Shown: positions 1 through 8,910, numbered from the stretch's first letter. The stretch: DNA of 64,000 nt from Brevibacillus laterosporus (GCF_030489605.1 NZ_JAUKFY010000002.1:186001-250000); one strand, 5' to 3'. Program-made: numbers and translations. The notes: a model not told the origin generated them from the letters alone.

Positions 1-249
1 ACTGGTTATCTTTTACCTTGGGATAACACAGCGTACTTTGCTACAAAAGTAGGGCTTCAAATCGCAGACTCAATTCCGATAATTGGACCTTATGCGAAAA
101 CTTTGTTAACCGGTGGGGAAATTGTAGGTGCGCAAACGCTTACTCGTTTCTTCGCTATCCATGTATTCTTCTTGCCAGCTGGCTTGTTGGGATTATTGGG
201 TGCTCATTTTATTATGATTCGTGTACAAGGTATTTCTGGACCTCTATAA
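1..249 (+). CDS. qcrB: Menaquinol:cytochrome c reductase cytochrome b subunit, C-terminal part
   Basis: The frame is open from base 1 and ends at the TAA at 247-249, so the gene enters from the left and only its last 82 codons are present. The visible part has the hydrophobic helices of a b6-type cytochrome b, including a TGYLLPWD motif at the very start and a C-terminal helix rich in Gly, Leu and Phe. The next gene, 30 bases on, is the fused cytochrome b/c subunit, the standard qcrB-qcrC order in Bacillus and relatives. The protein would carry two haems and form the membrane core that passes electrons from menaquinol to cytochrome c. The identification rests on context as well as sequence. 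Confidence 0.88.
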   Translation, partial: TGYLLPWDNTAYFATKVGLQIADSIPIIGPYAKTLLTGGEIVGAQTLTRFFAIHVFFLPAGLLGLLGAHFIMIRVQGISGPL

Positions 250-279
250 AACTAGTCTTCAACAATAGGAGGAATTAGC

Positions 280-1068
280 ATGGCAAAACAAGATAAAAAT
301 GCTACCTTCGTTGGAGACTCTCGGATCTCAGCGAAGCGCATGCCAAATGTGTCACCTTCGTATTCTGACTATCCAGGAACCACTGAACCGTTTTGGCCAA
401 ACTTTCTATTAAAAGAGTGGATGGTTGCTGCGGTTTGTTTGCTTGGTTTCTTGGTGTTAACGGTTTCACATGAATCGCCACTAACGGCAAAGGCTGACCC
501 AAATGATACTTCTTTTATTCCAGTACCGGACTGGTATTTCTTGTTCCTGTACCAATTATTGAAGTATCCATGGGCAGCAGGCGATCACGTACTGCTTGGC
601 GTAATCGGTATTCCGGGCATTGCTTTTGGTGCTATGATTCTAGCGCCATTCCTGGATACAGGTAAAGATAGACGTCCAATTCGTCGTCCTATTGCAACTG
701 GACTTATGCTACTGTCCCTGTTCTCCATCTTCTTCTTGACTTGGGCAGCTCATGACGAGCATGAAAAACAGTTAGCTAAGCTGGGTGGCGGTAGCGGCGG
801 CGGCGGAGCTCCGGCTGCTGCAGCAAAGGCTGATCCAAGCTTTAAAGCTGACCCGTTGTGGGCAGCAAATCAGTCTTGTATTGGGTGTCATGGTGGAAAT
901 CTTGAAGGCGGTATGGGACCTAATCTGCAAAAAATTGGTTCAACCCTGAGCACTGAAGATATCCACAAAACCATTGTCGAAGGAAAAGGTGCCATGCCAG
1001 GTGGTATGTTTAAAGGATCAGATGAGGATCTGAAAAAACTGGTAGATTACCTAGCGAGTTTGAAATAG
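280..1068 (+). CDS. qcrC: Menaquinol:cytochrome c reductase cytochrome b/c subunit
   Basis: This 262-residue protein is a fusion typical of Bacillales. Residues 40-160 resemble subunit IV of cytochrome b6f, with a PDWYFLFLYQLLKYPW motif near residue 83 and three membrane segments. A Gly-rich linker (about 169-176) leads to a c-type cytochrome domain with the haem site CIGCH at 200-204. Met239 in GAMPGG is the probable distal ligand. It is part of the bc complex that moves electrons from menaquinol to cytochrome c, with the haem c domain outside the membrane. A good ribosome site (aggagg) precedes the ATG, and a terminator follows, so this closes the qcrABC operon. Confidence 0.95.
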   Translation: MAKQDKNATFVGDSRISAKRMPNVSPSYSDYPGTTEPFWPNFLLKEWMVAAVCLLGFLVLTVSHESPLTAKADPNDTSFIPVPDWYFLFLYQLLKYPWAAGDHVLLGVIGIPGIAFGAMILAPFLDTGKDRRPIRRPIATGLMLLSLFSIFFLTWAAHDEHEKQLAKLGGGSGGGGAPAAAAKADPSFKADPLWAANQSCIGCHGGNLEGGMGPNLQKIGSTLSTEDIHKTIVEGKGAMPGGMFKGSDEDLKKLVDYLASLK

Positions 1069-1077
1069 CAAAGAACG

Positions 1078-1112
1078 AAAGCTGGCTGATGTCCTCGGCC
1101 AGCTTTTCCTAT
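1078..1112 (+). terminator. Intrinsic terminator after qcrC
   Basis: A 9-bp perfect stem, AAAGCTGGC at 1078-1086 with GCCAGCTTT at 1098-1106, is followed by a T-rich stretch. It sits 10 bases past the qcrC stop and ends the qcr operon. Confidence 0.8.
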
Positions 1113-1256
1113 TTTTGGATACCGTGCATAATAGACAGTTCGACACGCAACTGTAACACAATTCTTACAAACGTGTGTACATCGGTTGCAGATGTAAGTT
1201 GGTACATGTAAACTAGAGAGGTATCTTTTTACAGCTAATAGGGGTGACGTAAGGAA

Positions 1257-1868
1257 ATGAAATTGATGTGGCTCTGGTTTCTAGGATCATTGAAAAAATC
1301 GTGGTTTCTCTGGACATTGTTCTTCATTAACTTTTTCGGGACAATCTACGGTTTTTACTGGTATAAGGACCAACTTGCAGATGTAGCTGCCTATAATGCG
1401 CCCTATTTGCTGTTATTTGTCCCAGATAGCCCTACTGGGAGCGGACTATTTACTCTAGTGATCTTTATGTATATATTGGGGCGAAATGTTCCAATATTGG
1501 AAGCGGTAGCATCAGTTACGAACTTTAAGTACGGAATGTGGGCAGTTGGAGTTATTATTGCAGGATGGTCTCTTGGCAACGAGGTTCGTTGGCAGGATTT
1601 GATGCTGTTAGCGTCCCATTTGGGCATGGCAGTAGAGTCAATGCTATATGCTCGCTACTATCAAATAACGTGGTTGGGTCTTGGAATAGCAGCGCTTTGG
1701 GTGTTAAATAACGATTTTCTCGATTATGTAATGGAAATTCACCCGTACCTACCAACACCACTGGTTCCATATACCGGTATCGTGGGCTTGTGTACGGTTG
1801 TCTTAAGCTTGCTTTCCATTGCGACTATTTATTATTTACATACACGAGCGAATAAAAATCAGGTCTAA
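1257..1868 (+). CDS. ypjA: YpjA-type DUF1405 membrane protein
   Basis: This 203-residue integral membrane protein has about six hydrophobic segments spread over its length. It sits in the same place as B. subtilis ypjA, directly after the qcr operon and before ypjB. Residues such as the paired Trp/Tyr in FYWYKDQL (about 33-40) and the WLGLGIAALW region are visible. The family (DUF1405) has no established biochemical role. It has its own intergenic region after the qcr terminator and probably its own promoter. Assignment is by size, topology and gene order. Confidence 0.85.
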   Translation: MKLMWLWFLGSLKKSWFLWTLFFINFFGTIYGFYWYKDQLADVAAYNAPYLLLFVPDSPTGSGLFTLVIFMYILGRNVPILEAVASVTNFKYGMWAVGVIIAGWSLGNEVRWQDLMLLASHLGMAVESMLYARYYQITWLGLGIAALWVLNNDFLDYVMEIHPYLPTPLVPYTGIVGLCTVVLSLLSIATIYYLHTRANKNQV

Positions 1869-1873
1869 TCTTG

Positions 1874-1916
1874 TCCTCCATTCCATAGTCTGTACTATGG
1901 GAAAGGAGGTTTTTTT
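1874..1916 (+). promoter_or_regulatory. Terminator-like hairpin that contains the ypjB ribosome binding site
   Basis: CCATAG at 1883-1888 pairs with CTATGG at 1895-1900. The outer arm CCTCC at 1875-1879 pairs with GGAGG at 1905-1909. Seven T residues follow, then the GTG start of ypjB at 1917. The shape is that of an intrinsic terminator for ypjA, but its 3' arm is also the only Shine-Dalgarno of ypjB, 7 bases from the start. Folding would therefore both stop transcription and mask translation of ypjB. This is seen directly; any regulatory use is inference. Confidence 0.7.
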
Positions 1917-2735
1917 GTGCCAAAAAACATCAAAATGCTGCTGCTCTTATTGGTGATGGGATTTCTATTATCCATGCCGATTAGTTACTTTGTGACAAAA
2001 ATGAACCAACCGCCAGAAGAAAAACATTTGGCTGATTTAGATAAGGTGGCAGGGGAAATGCTACGAGCTACTGAAAAAGGAGATTATGACACAGCAAAAC
2101 TTAAAATAGAGAGGCTAGCTTCTCAATTTCCCAATGAAACCCTTCCTATATCTTTACGGATTGAGAGTCTTAATGCTGTAACACAGTCCATTTTATCAGC
2201 CAAAAAAGCTTATACAAATCCAAAAACGACAGAGAATCGGTTGTTGTGGCATGCGACACAGGTGAGAGTAGCTGTAGATGCACTGAGCCATCAAAGGAGC
2301 CCTATGTGGCGCACTTATTATAATTCCTACTCAAAGCAGATGCAGAACCTATTGCAAGCCGCAGTCGAGCGAGATACCGAAACCCTTCGAGCGCAATATG
2401 AAGAAAATTACCAGCTGTATTTAGCACTACGGCCTGCAATGACGATCCAATTAAAAGAACAGGCAATGGATAAGGTAACACGAAAATATGAAGAAATAGC
2501 CAAACATCTATTAAATCAAAAGCTGGATTGGCAGATAATGCGCTCTTCTATTAGAGAACTGAGTAGTACGATGCAGGAAGCGTTTGTTGGAGAGGATCAG
2601 ACTGCTGTGGGATCATTTATGGATAATCCGGAATCAACATATCGTCTGATGGTTTGGATATCGACCTTGGTGACTGTTTCACTAGCCTATGTAGCTTGGA
2701 TAAAGTACTCTGCTATGAAGCAACGAAGGATTTAA
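1917..2735 (+). CDS. ypjB: Sporulation protein YpjB family
   Basis: The 272-residue protein starts at GTG, placed by AAAGGAGG seven bases upstream. It has an N-terminal hydrophobic segment (about residues 6-25), a long charged helical middle region and a C-terminal membrane segment near 244-262 followed by a basic tail. This architecture and its place after ypjA match the YpjB family, which is annotated as sporulation-related in Bacillales without a known activity. The middle region looks like an extracytoplasmic helical bundle held between two anchors. The ribosome site lies inside a hairpin (see 1874-1916). A terminator follows at 2761. Confidence 0.8.
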   Translation: MPKNIKMLLLLLVMGFLLSMPISYFVTKMNQPPEEKHLADLDKVAGEMLRATEKGDYDTAKLKIERLASQFPNETLPISLRIESLNAVTQSILSAKKAYTNPKTTENRLLWHATQVRVAVDALSHQRSPMWRTYYNSYSKQMQNLLQAAVERDTETLRAQYEENYQLYLALRPAMTIQLKEQAMDKVTRKYEEIAKHLLNQKLDWQIMRSSIRELSSTMQEAFVGEDQTAVGSFMDNPESTYRLMVWISTLVTVSLAYVAWIKYSAMKQRRI

Positions 2736-2760
2736 CCCGGAATGGAATAATTCATAATGA

Positions 2761-2796
2761 AAAAGACCTACTCATATTCAGAGCAGGTCTTTTTTG
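2761..2796. terminator. Bidirectional intrinsic terminator between ypjB and yitT-like gene
   Basis: AAAAGACCT (2761-2769) and CTC (2771-2773) pair with GAG (2781-2783) and AGGTCTTTT (2785-2793). The hairpin has an A-run on one side and a T-run on the other, so it can end transcription of ypjB from the left. It could also end the minus-strand gene, though it lies about 100 bases past that gene's stop. Confidence 0.8.
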
Positions 2797-2891
2797 AAGT
2801 TAATGATGATTAGATTAAGAGATTGGTAAATATACATGAGAACAACCAAAATCTTGTTAATTCAAGCTAAAGATATAACGAACAAAGCCAT

Positions 2892-3755
2892 TTATGTTTG
2901 GCGCAAGGGCTTTTTATTTTCATCAAATGTAAAACCCTCACCTAAAACTTCATGAACCTCGCTAACGATCACAAAAGCATGAGGGTCAATTTCATTCATA
3001 AGGTTTTTAAGACGAGGGACTTCATTTCTGCTAACAACACAGTAAACGATCTCCTTCTCCATGCCTGAGAAAGCCCCTTTTCCATTTAGAATCGTGACAC
3101 CTCGCCCTGTGGTCAAAATCTCCTGAGCTATTTTTTGAGGGTACTCCGATACGATCATTAAAGCTTTGCCAGCATAAGCCCCGTCCTGGAAAAAGTCTAT
3201 GACACGGGCAGCAATATAGACACAGACCAAGGTATACATAGCGTTTTGAACAGATAAGTAGACCAAAGATGCGCCGATTACCAGAATGTCACCCATGAGT
3301 AAGGTGCGACCCATACTGATCCCAAACATTTTGTTTAATAAGCGGGCGATAATATCGACACCGCCTGTTGTTCCACCATAACGGAAAATAATACCAAGGC
3401 CGCTGCCGATTGCTACTCCGGCAAATAAAGTGGCAAGTAAAGTGTCGCCCAATTTTTCATAATCTAAAATCATGCCAAATACTGAAAGAGACACAGATAA
3501 AGAAACCGTTCCCACAACAGTGTAAAAAAAGCTGACCTTCCCTAACAAACGATATCCAATAAAGAATAAAGGAAGATTGAGTAATAGATACACAATCCCC
3601 TGATCAATAGCTGGAAAGGCTAGCTTGATCAGGATGCTGATCCCTGTGATACCGCCTTCTGCCAATCCGTTTGGAATGTTAAAAGCGTTAATGCCAAAAC
3701 CCATGATGATAGAACCGAGGATAATTGCCAATATGTTCTTCAAGTGCAATTTCAT
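2892..3755 (-). CDS. YitT family membrane protein with C-terminal DUF2179 domain
   Basis: This 287-residue protein has an N-terminal membrane block of about five or six helices with Gly-rich signatures (GSIIMGFGINAF, GGTTGGVDIIARLL). It ends in a cytoplasmic domain of about 80 residues containing GRGVTILNGKGAFSG, typical of the YitT/DUF161 plus DUF2179 family (B. subtilis YitT, YpjC, YqfU, YvjA). The start at 3755 is chosen because AAAAGGAGAG lies about 10 bases upstream; the upstream in-frame codons lack such a site. B. subtilis has ypjC at this place, so ypjC is the likely counterpart. The substrate is unknown. It is the only minus-strand gene in this section. Confidence 0.85.
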   Translation of the reverse strand: MKLHLKNILAIILGSIIMGFGINAFNIPNGLAEGGITGISILIKLAFPAIDQGIVYLLLNLPLFFIGYRLLGKVSFFYTVVGTVSLSVSLSVFGMILDYEKLGDTLLATLFAGVAIGSGLGIIFRYGGTTGGVDIIARLLNKMFGISMGRTLLMGDILVIGASLVYLSVQNAMYTLVCVYIAARVIDFFQDGAYAGKALMIVSEYPQKIAQEILTTGRGVTILNGKGAFSGMEKEIVYCVVSRNEVPRLKNLMNEIDPHAFVIVSEVHEVLGEGFTFDENKKPLRQT

Positions 3756-3971
3756 GAAGGGAAATCTCTCCTTTTCCGGTGAATCAAAAGGTAGCAAACA
3801 TGCTGACTGTACACAGGTAGGAAAAACTTGCTTGTAACCCTAATCAGAGTCATTATAAAGGAGGTTTTTTGCCTTGTCTATTTATGATACACTTTAGCCA
3901 ATAGGATTTTTGATTAATTTGCTTGCTTACATAGTTTGCTCGGTTTTGGGTCTAGTATGAGGGAGGAAAAA

Positions 3972-4304
3972 ATGGATAATAAAAAAACATTGCAAGAAAT
4001 TCAAGGAGAAGTGGATCAGTACATATCTCAGTTTAAAGAAGGGTATTTTTCTCCATTAGCTATGTTGGCTCGTATGACTGAGGAAGTAGGAGAGCTAGCT
4101 CGCGAAATTAATCATTATTATGGAGAAAAGCCGAAAAAATCAACTGAAGCAGAAAAAACCGTTGAAGATGAACTTGGAGATGTTTTCTTCATTGTCTTGT
4201 GTTTTGCCAATTCTCTTGGAATAGATTTGCAGGAAGCGTTCGATCGTATTATGCACAAGTTTAATACTCGTGACAAGGATAGATGGACCAGAATAGAAGA
4301 GTAG
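3972..4304 (+). CDS. ypjD: MazG-type nucleotide pyrophosphohydrolase (YpjD-like)
   Basis: The 110-residue protein is a short all-alpha NTP pyrophosphohydrolase. It shows the two metal-binding elements of the MazG superfamily: EEVGELARE near residue 36 and EDELGDVFFIV near residue 65. It probably converts non-canonical or excess (d)NTPs to NMP and pyrophosphate as house-cleaning. The start ATG at 3972 is preceded by GAGGGAGG; the open frame continues upstream without a good site. It begins the run mazG-dapB-mgsA-bshB1-bshA, with 11 bases to dapB, and matches B. subtilis ypjD in place and size. Confidence 0.9.
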   Translation: MDNKKTLQEIQGEVDQYISQFKEGYFSPLAMLARMTEEVGELAREINHYYGEKPKKSTEAEKTVEDELGDVFFIVLCFANSLGIDLQEAFDRIMHKFNTRDKDRWTRIEE

Positions 4305-4315
4305 GAGAGGGTAGG

Positions 4316-5119
4316 ATGGAAAAGAAAATTCGCGTTGCCGTAGCTGGCGCCAAAGGAAGAATGGGGCGCGAAGTGGTTAAAATGCTTGAACAAGATCCCT
4401 CTCTGGAGTTTGTTGCAGGGATTGATTCAAAGCTGACAGGTGTAGATGTGGGGGAAGTATTAGGCGGTAAGCCACTGGGCGTACCAATGGTTAATTCCTT
4501 GGAGGAGGCCCTACTAGCTTTTAAACCAGATGTCGTTGTAGATTTTACTACACCTTCACAGGTTTACCAAAACATGCTTCTGTGTCTGAAACATGGTGTG
4601 AGACCAGTTGTAGGTACGACTGGTCTTAGTCCTGAAGAGATAGAAGAAGTAAAACAAATATGTGTAGACAATGAGCTTGGAGCTATCATCGCCCCTAATT
4701 TTGCTATCGGAGCAATCCTATTGATGAAATTCGCTAGCATGGCAGCTAAATACATGCCGCATGTCGAGATTATTGAACTTCATCACGATCAAAAACTAGA
4801 TGCCCCAAGCGGAACTGCTATTAAAACGGCGGAAATGATTGCTACAGCTCGTAATGAGATACAGCAGGGTCATCCAGATGAGAAAGAGATCCTTGATGGA
4901 GCACGTGGAGCTGATTATAACGGCTTCCGTATCCATAGTGTCCGTTTGCCTGGTATGGTAGCACATCAGGAGGTATTATTTGGAGCAATTGGACAAACCT
5001 TATCCATTCGTCATGACTCCATAAATCGTGAATCATTTATGCCAGGCGTTCAAATGGCAATTAAGGCAGTTGTCTCGTTACAGACGTTAGTATATGGACT
5101 GGAGCACCTTATCGATTAA
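4316..5119 (+). CDS. dapB: 4-hydroxy-tetrahydrodipicolinate reductase
   Basis: DapB reduces 4-hydroxy-tetrahydrodipicolinate with NAD(P)H in the diaminopimelate/lysine pathway, which also feeds dipicolinate for spores. The 267-residue protein has the N-terminal dinucleotide motif AVAGAKGRMGREV and the substrate/catalytic motif ELHHDQKLDAPSGTA, with the family's paired His and Lys. The start at 4316 (ATG GAA AAG) follows a GGAGAGGG-type ribosome site. It is tightly spaced after the MazG gene and 56 bases before mgsA, in the B. subtilis order. Nothing unusual is seen. Confidence 0.97.
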   Translation: MEKKIRVAVAGAKGRMGREVVKMLEQDPSLEFVAGIDSKLTGVDVGEVLGGKPLGVPMVNSLEEALLAFKPDVVVDFTTPSQVYQNMLLCLKHGVRPVVGTTGLSPEEIEEVKQICVDNELGAIIAPNFAIGAILLMKFASMAAKYMPHVEIIELHHDQKLDAPSGTAIKTAEMIATARNEIQQGHPDEKEILDGARGADYNGFRIHSVRLPGMVAHQEVLFGAIGQTLSIRHDSINRESFMPGVQMAIKAVVSLQTLVYGLEHLID

Positions 5120-5175
5120 TACCAAAAGAGTAGTGGTAAATAAGGACAGAATGAGTGACTGAGAGGGGATTTTAC

Positions 5176-5565
5176 ATGAACATCGCATTGATTGCACATG
5201 ATCAGAAAAAAGAAGAGATGGTTCAGTTGGCTGTTGCCTATGAGGGAATTTTACAAAAGCATCATTTGTTTACGACAGGGACTACAGGGCTGCGCATTAT
5301 GGAAAATACGAGATTGCAGGTAACCCGCTTTTTATCAGGACCATTAGGCGGCGATCAGCAAATTGGTGCTATGATTGCCAAGAACGAAATGGACGTCATC
5401 GTGTTTTTGCGTGACCCACTCACTTCTCAACCACATGAACCAGATGTTCTGGCTTTACTACGATTGTGCGATGTTCATCGAATACCAGTTGCGACTAATC
5501 TAGCTACAGCAGAAATCTTGCTAAAAGCTGTGGAGCAGGGTAACATGTCTTGGCGGGAAATCTAA
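5176..5565 (+). CDS. mgsA: Methylglyoxal synthase
   Basis: MgsA turns dihydroxyacetone phosphate into methylglyoxal and phosphate, a release valve for glycolytic phosphate stress. The 129-residue sequence holds the expected motifs: GTTGLRI, the phosphate-binding [28 protein letters not shown] with the catalytic Asp/His region, and [14 protein letters not shown]. The start at 5176 follows GAGAGGGG. It lies directly upstream of the bacillithiol genes. This conserved neighbourhood fits, because bacillithiol helps detoxify methylglyoxal. Confidence 0.97.
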   Translation: MNIALIAHDQKKEEMVQLAVAYEGILQKHHLFTTGTTGLRIMENTRLQVTRFLSGPLGGDQQIGAMIAKNEMDVIVFLRDPLTSQPHEPDVLALLRLCDVHRIPVATNLATAEILLKAVEQGNMSWREI

Positions 5566-5579
5566 CAGGGGGAATATTA

Positions 5580-6281
5580 ATGGAAGAGAATCATTTAGAC
5601 ATATTAGCCATTGGTGCTCATCCTGATGACGTGGAGATTGGGGCAGCAGGTGTCTTGCTGCGAGCCAATCAACAAGGGAAAAAAGCGGGTATCCTTGATA
5701 TGACGTATGCGGAGCTTTCATCAAATGGGACAGTGGTGCGCCGTCAAGAGGAGGCAGCCATTGCTTCTGAGCATATGAAATTAACTGCTCGTTACAATTT
5801 TGGATTGCCTGATCGCGGACTCGAAGCAAACCGTGAATTGGCGATAAAAAAGGTGGTCGATCTTATTCGAAAAACGCGACCTAAAGTAGTTTTAGCCCCG
5901 TATTTTCATGATCGGCACCCTGATCATGAGAGCGTAAGCCGGATCGTAAAAGAAGCAATTTTTTCGGCAGGAATCAAAAAATTCGTAGGCGAACGCGAAT
6001 TACCAGCCTATCGTCCTGAGCATTTTTATTATTACTTCATTAATAGCACCGCTATCCCTAGTTTCTTTGTAGATATCACAGATCTGTATCCGCAAAAAAT
6101 ACAGGTGCTAGAGTCGTATCGAAGCCAATTCGAACAAGAAGAAGGAAGTGTAAGCACTCCGTTAAATAATGGCTACATTGAATTAGTAGAGTATCGGGAA
6201 CGTTTATTTGGGCAACAAGCAGGAGTGAAATATGCAGAAGGGTTTGTGAATGCCACGCCTTTGGTGCTTTCATCCTTGTAA
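5580..6281 (+). CDS. bshB1: Bacillithiol biosynthesis deacetylase BshB1
   Basis: This zinc-dependent LmbE/PIG-L-type deacetylase removes the acetyl group from N-acetylglucosaminyl-malate, the second step of bacillithiol synthesis. The zinc motif AHPDDVEIG lies near residue 12 and the second element HDRHPDHESV near residue 106; both are characteristic of the family. The 234-residue form starts at ATG 5580 after CAGGGGGAAT, 14 bases past the mgsA stop. It is followed by bshA after a short gap containing a small hairpin (6301-6319). Confidence 0.96.
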   Translation: MEENHLDILAIGAHPDDVEIGAAGVLLRANQQGKKAGILDMTYAELSSNGTVVRRQEEAAIASEHMKLTARYNFGLPDRGLEANRELAIKKVVDLIRKTRPKVVLAPYFHDRHPDHESVSRIVKEAIFSAGIKKFVGERELPAYRPEHFYYYFINSTAIPSFFVDITDLYPQKIQVLESYRSQFEQEEGSVSTPLNNGYIELVEYRERLFGQQAGVKYAEGFVNATPLVLSSL

Positions 6282-6352
6282 CAGTGGAGACGCCCGAGTG
6301 CCTGTCAGCCGATGACAGGCCATTTCCTGTGTAAAAAAAGGGAGGAATGAAA

Positions 6353-7471
6353 ATGAATATAGGTATTACGTGTTATCCTTCCTTGGGCGGTTCCGGTGTG
6401 GTAGCCACAGAGTTAGGCAAATTGTTGGCTGAGCGTGGACATAATGTACATTTTATTACAGCGGGCATGCCGTTTCGTTTAGGGAAGTTTCACCCCAATA
6501 TATTTTTTCATGAAGTAGAAGTAAATCAATATGATGTATTTAAATATCCGCCATATGATTTAACATTAGCAAATCGGATGGCGCAGGTTGCACAAAATGA
6601 GAATCTCGATATTTTGCATGTTCATTATGCCGTACCTCACGCATTGTGTGCTTATTTAGCCAAGCAAATGGTAGGCGATCATTTGAAAATCATCACTACC
6701 TTACATGGCACAGATATCACGGTCCTTGGTTATGATCCAAGCTTACGCGACATGATTCGCTTTGGAATTGAAAAGAGCGATATGGTAACGGCTGTTTCTG
6801 CTGATTTAATCCGCGAAACACATGATTCTCTTCAGGTAGATAAGAAAATCGAGCTTGTTTACAATTTTGTAGATAAGCGAAGATATTCGCGTAAGGATGT
6901 AGCTGAGTGGCGTGCAAAATTCGCACCTAACGGGGAAAAAATCGTCATGCACATTTCCAATTTCCGTCCGGTTAAGCGTGTCCAGGATGTAGTAGCAGCT
7001 TTCCGCTATGTTCGTGATGAAATGCCTGCTAAATTAATTCTGATTGGTGAAGGCCCTGAGCAGTGTAACATCAGGAAACTGATTCAGGAGGAAAACCTAT
7101 GTGACGATGTTTTCTTTTTAGGAAAACAAGACGACGTAGCAGAGGTCATATCATTAGCCGACCTCATGCTACTTCCATCCGAAAAAGAGAGCTTTGGATT
7201 AGTAGCATTAGAAGCGATGGCATGCGGTGTGCCTGTTGTTGCTTCCTGCGCTGGAGGCTTGCCAGAAGTGGTTTCACATGGTGAATCAGGATATCTATGC
7301 GAGATTGGCGATACCAAGCAGATGGCGATGTATGCTCTTAAACTGTTACAGGACGAAAAGCTGTACGAAAGCTTTCGTGTAGAAGGACTGCGTCGCTCTC
7401 AGGATAAATTTAGCTATGATAATATTACTTCCCAGTATGAATCGCTATATGAGCAACTACTCTCTACATAA
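6353..7471 (+). CDS. bshA: N-acetyl-alpha-D-glucosaminyl L-malate synthase BshA
   Basis: BshA is a retaining GT4 glycosyltransferase that joins UDP-GlcNAc and L-malate in the first step of bacillithiol synthesis. The 372-residue protein opens with MNIGITCYPSLGGSGVVATE, the family's nucleotide-loop signature. It contains LHGTDITVLG, HISNFRPVKR and the C-terminal EKESFGLVALEAMACGVPVV motif of GT4 enzymes. ATG 6353 is preferred over ATG 6347 because GGGAGG at 6340-6345 is 7 bases away from it. A weak terminator-like hairpin follows at 7518. Confidence 0.96.
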   Translation: MNIGITCYPSLGGSGVVATELGKLLAERGHNVHFITAGMPFRLGKFHPNIFFHEVEVNQYDVFKYPPYDLTLANRMAQVAQNENLDILHVHYAVPHALCAYLAKQMVGDHLKIITTLHGTDITVLGYDPSLRDMIRFGIEKSDMVTAVSADLIRETHDSLQVDKKIELVYNFVDKRRYSRKDVAEWRAKFAPNGEKIVMHISNFRPVKRVQDVVAAFRYVRDEMPAKLILIGEGPEQCNIRKLIQEENLCDDVFFLGKQDDVAEVISLADLMLLPSEKESFGLVALEAMACGVPVVASCAGGLPEVVSHGESGYLCEIGDTKQMAMYALKLLQDEKLYESFRVEGLRRSQDKFSYDNITSQYESLYEQLLST

Positions 7472-7517
7472 TAGAGCAACCTTATTTGCATCAAAGGCAG
7501 ACAATTGACGTAGACAA

Positions 7518-7542
7518 GGCCTAACGTGTGGTTAGGCTTTGC
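7518..7542 (+). terminator. Weak terminator-like hairpin after bshA
   Basis: GCCTAAC (7519-7525) pairs with GTTAGGC (7531-7537) across a 5-base loop, followed by only three T residues. It may be a weak terminator separating bshA from cca. Confidence 0.45.
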
Positions 7543-7668
7543 TACGAAATGAAGTGAAAAATTGAGAGATAAGCACAGCAACTCCTATTAAAATACGCAT
7601 ATCTTAACACCCCTTTGCAAAGTAGGACAAAAAAATGGATGTAGCAAGAAAGGACAGGAGGCGAGTAA

Positions 7669-8910
7669 ATGAAAGAAGAGGCGAAAAAGGTACTTAAAAA
7701 ATTGGAAGAACACGGATACGAGGCTTATTTTGTCGGTGGTTGCGTCCGTGATTGGCTTCTTCACCGTCCTGTTCATGATATAGATATATGTACAAATGCC
7801 CATCCAGGAGACATTATGAAGCTGTTCCCCGACCATATTCCTACAGGATTGCAGCATGGAACAGTTACTGTTAAGCAGGATGGCTATTTATTTGAAGTGA
7901 CTACCTTTCGAACTGAGGGAGTATATGAAGATTTTCGCCGGCCAAGCGAAGTCACATATGTAAATGAAGTAGTCGAGGATTTGGCCCGTCGTGATTTTAC
8001 AATTAATGCAATGGCAATGAAATATAATAAAGAACTAATTGATCCTTTTTTTGGACTAGAGGATGTAAATGATCATGTAATCAGAGCAGTGGGTGATGCT
8101 AGCCGCAGATTTCAGGAGGATGCATTACGACTGGTTCGGGGAGTTCGTTTCGCTTCTCAGCTAGGCTTCCAGATTGAGGATGAAACAAGAAGGGCCATGA
8201 GGGATAACGCTCCATTGCTGATCCATATTGCCGTTGAGAGGGTCCGCGAAGAATGCAATAAACTAATTGATAGCAGGCATCCTGATAAAGGCTTCCAATT
8301 TGCGAAACAAACAAAGATATTTCAATCCATCCCTTTGTTACAACAATTATTTGATCAATCGACAATTCATTTATGGAGATTACAAACGGTAGAGAACGTT
8401 ATCCATAAATGGGTAGTGTTACTTTTTGCGGCAGACTTCAGTTGGGAGCAATCACGTGAATTATGCCGATATTTAAAGATGTCTCGGAAAGAAGAAGAAA
8501 CAATTACGTTTCTTATGCAACAGCTAATGCTCCTTAAGCCAATATGGGATCAATGTCAAACTGTCGACTGGATACGACTGATTATGAAGCATGGTCCAGA
8601 TCGCTGCTATGACTTGGAAAAAGTGTTGGATGCCCTGTGGTGGAACGATCTCTCAAATAAGAAAATCACCCTGCAAGCTGCTTTAGATAAGATGGCAGTG
8701 AAAACCTTGAAGGAATTAGCGGTAGATGGATCAGAAATCAGAAAGCTGAGTGATCAAAAACAAGGTCCTTGGATACAGCAAACCCTGGAATATCTCTGGG
8801 AGCGTACAGTAACTGGAGAACTTGCCAACGAATCAGAGGCCTTGCTGATAGCAGCTAAAAATTTTATATGTTGTGAGAAGGAACATCCTGCGAATGAAAT
8901 GAAAAAATGA
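7669..8910 (+). CDS. cca: CCA tRNA nucleotidyltransferase (class II)
   Basis: This enzyme adds or repairs the 3' CCA end of tRNAs. The 413-residue sequence has the class II head motif GGCVRDWLLHRPVHDIDI with the catalytic Asp pair. It also has RRDFTINAMAMK and the nucleotide-recognition region RFQEDALRLVRGVRF near residue 145. The rest is the helical neck, body and tail expected for the long class II form of Bacillales (B. subtilis papS/cca). ATG 7669 is preceded by an AGGAGG site. Gene order matches B. subtilis, between bshA and birA. Confidence 0.95.
   Translation: MKEEAKKVLKKLEEHGYEAYFVGGCVRDWLLHRPVHDIDICTNAHPGDIMKLFPDHIPTGLQHGTVTVKQDGYLFEVTTFRTEGVYEDFRRPSEVTYVNEVVEDLARRDFTINAMAMKYNKELIDPFFGLEDVNDHVIRAVGDASRRFQEDALRLVRGVRFASQLGFQIEDETRRAMRDNAPLLIHIAVERVREECNKLIDSRHPDKGFQFAKQTKIFQSIPLLQQLFDQSTIHLWRLQTVENVIHKWVVLLFAADFSWEQSRELCRYLKMSRKEEETITFLMQQLMLLKPIWDQCQTVDWIRLIMKHGPDRCYDLEKVLDALWWNDLSNKKITLQAALDKMAVKTLKELAVDGSEIRKLSDQKQGPWIQQTLEYLWERTVTGELANESEALLIAAKNFICCEKEHPANEMKK

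Noticed and set aside
5521-5829. Minus-strand 102-codon frame over mgsA/bshB1
   Set aside because: It is a shadow of two well-supported plus-strand genes.
6301-6319. CCTGTCA/TGACAGG hairpin between bshB1 and bshA considered as a terminator
   Set aside because: It has a 7-bp stem but no T-run, and the genes are normally cotranscribed. It may be an mRNA processing or stability element.
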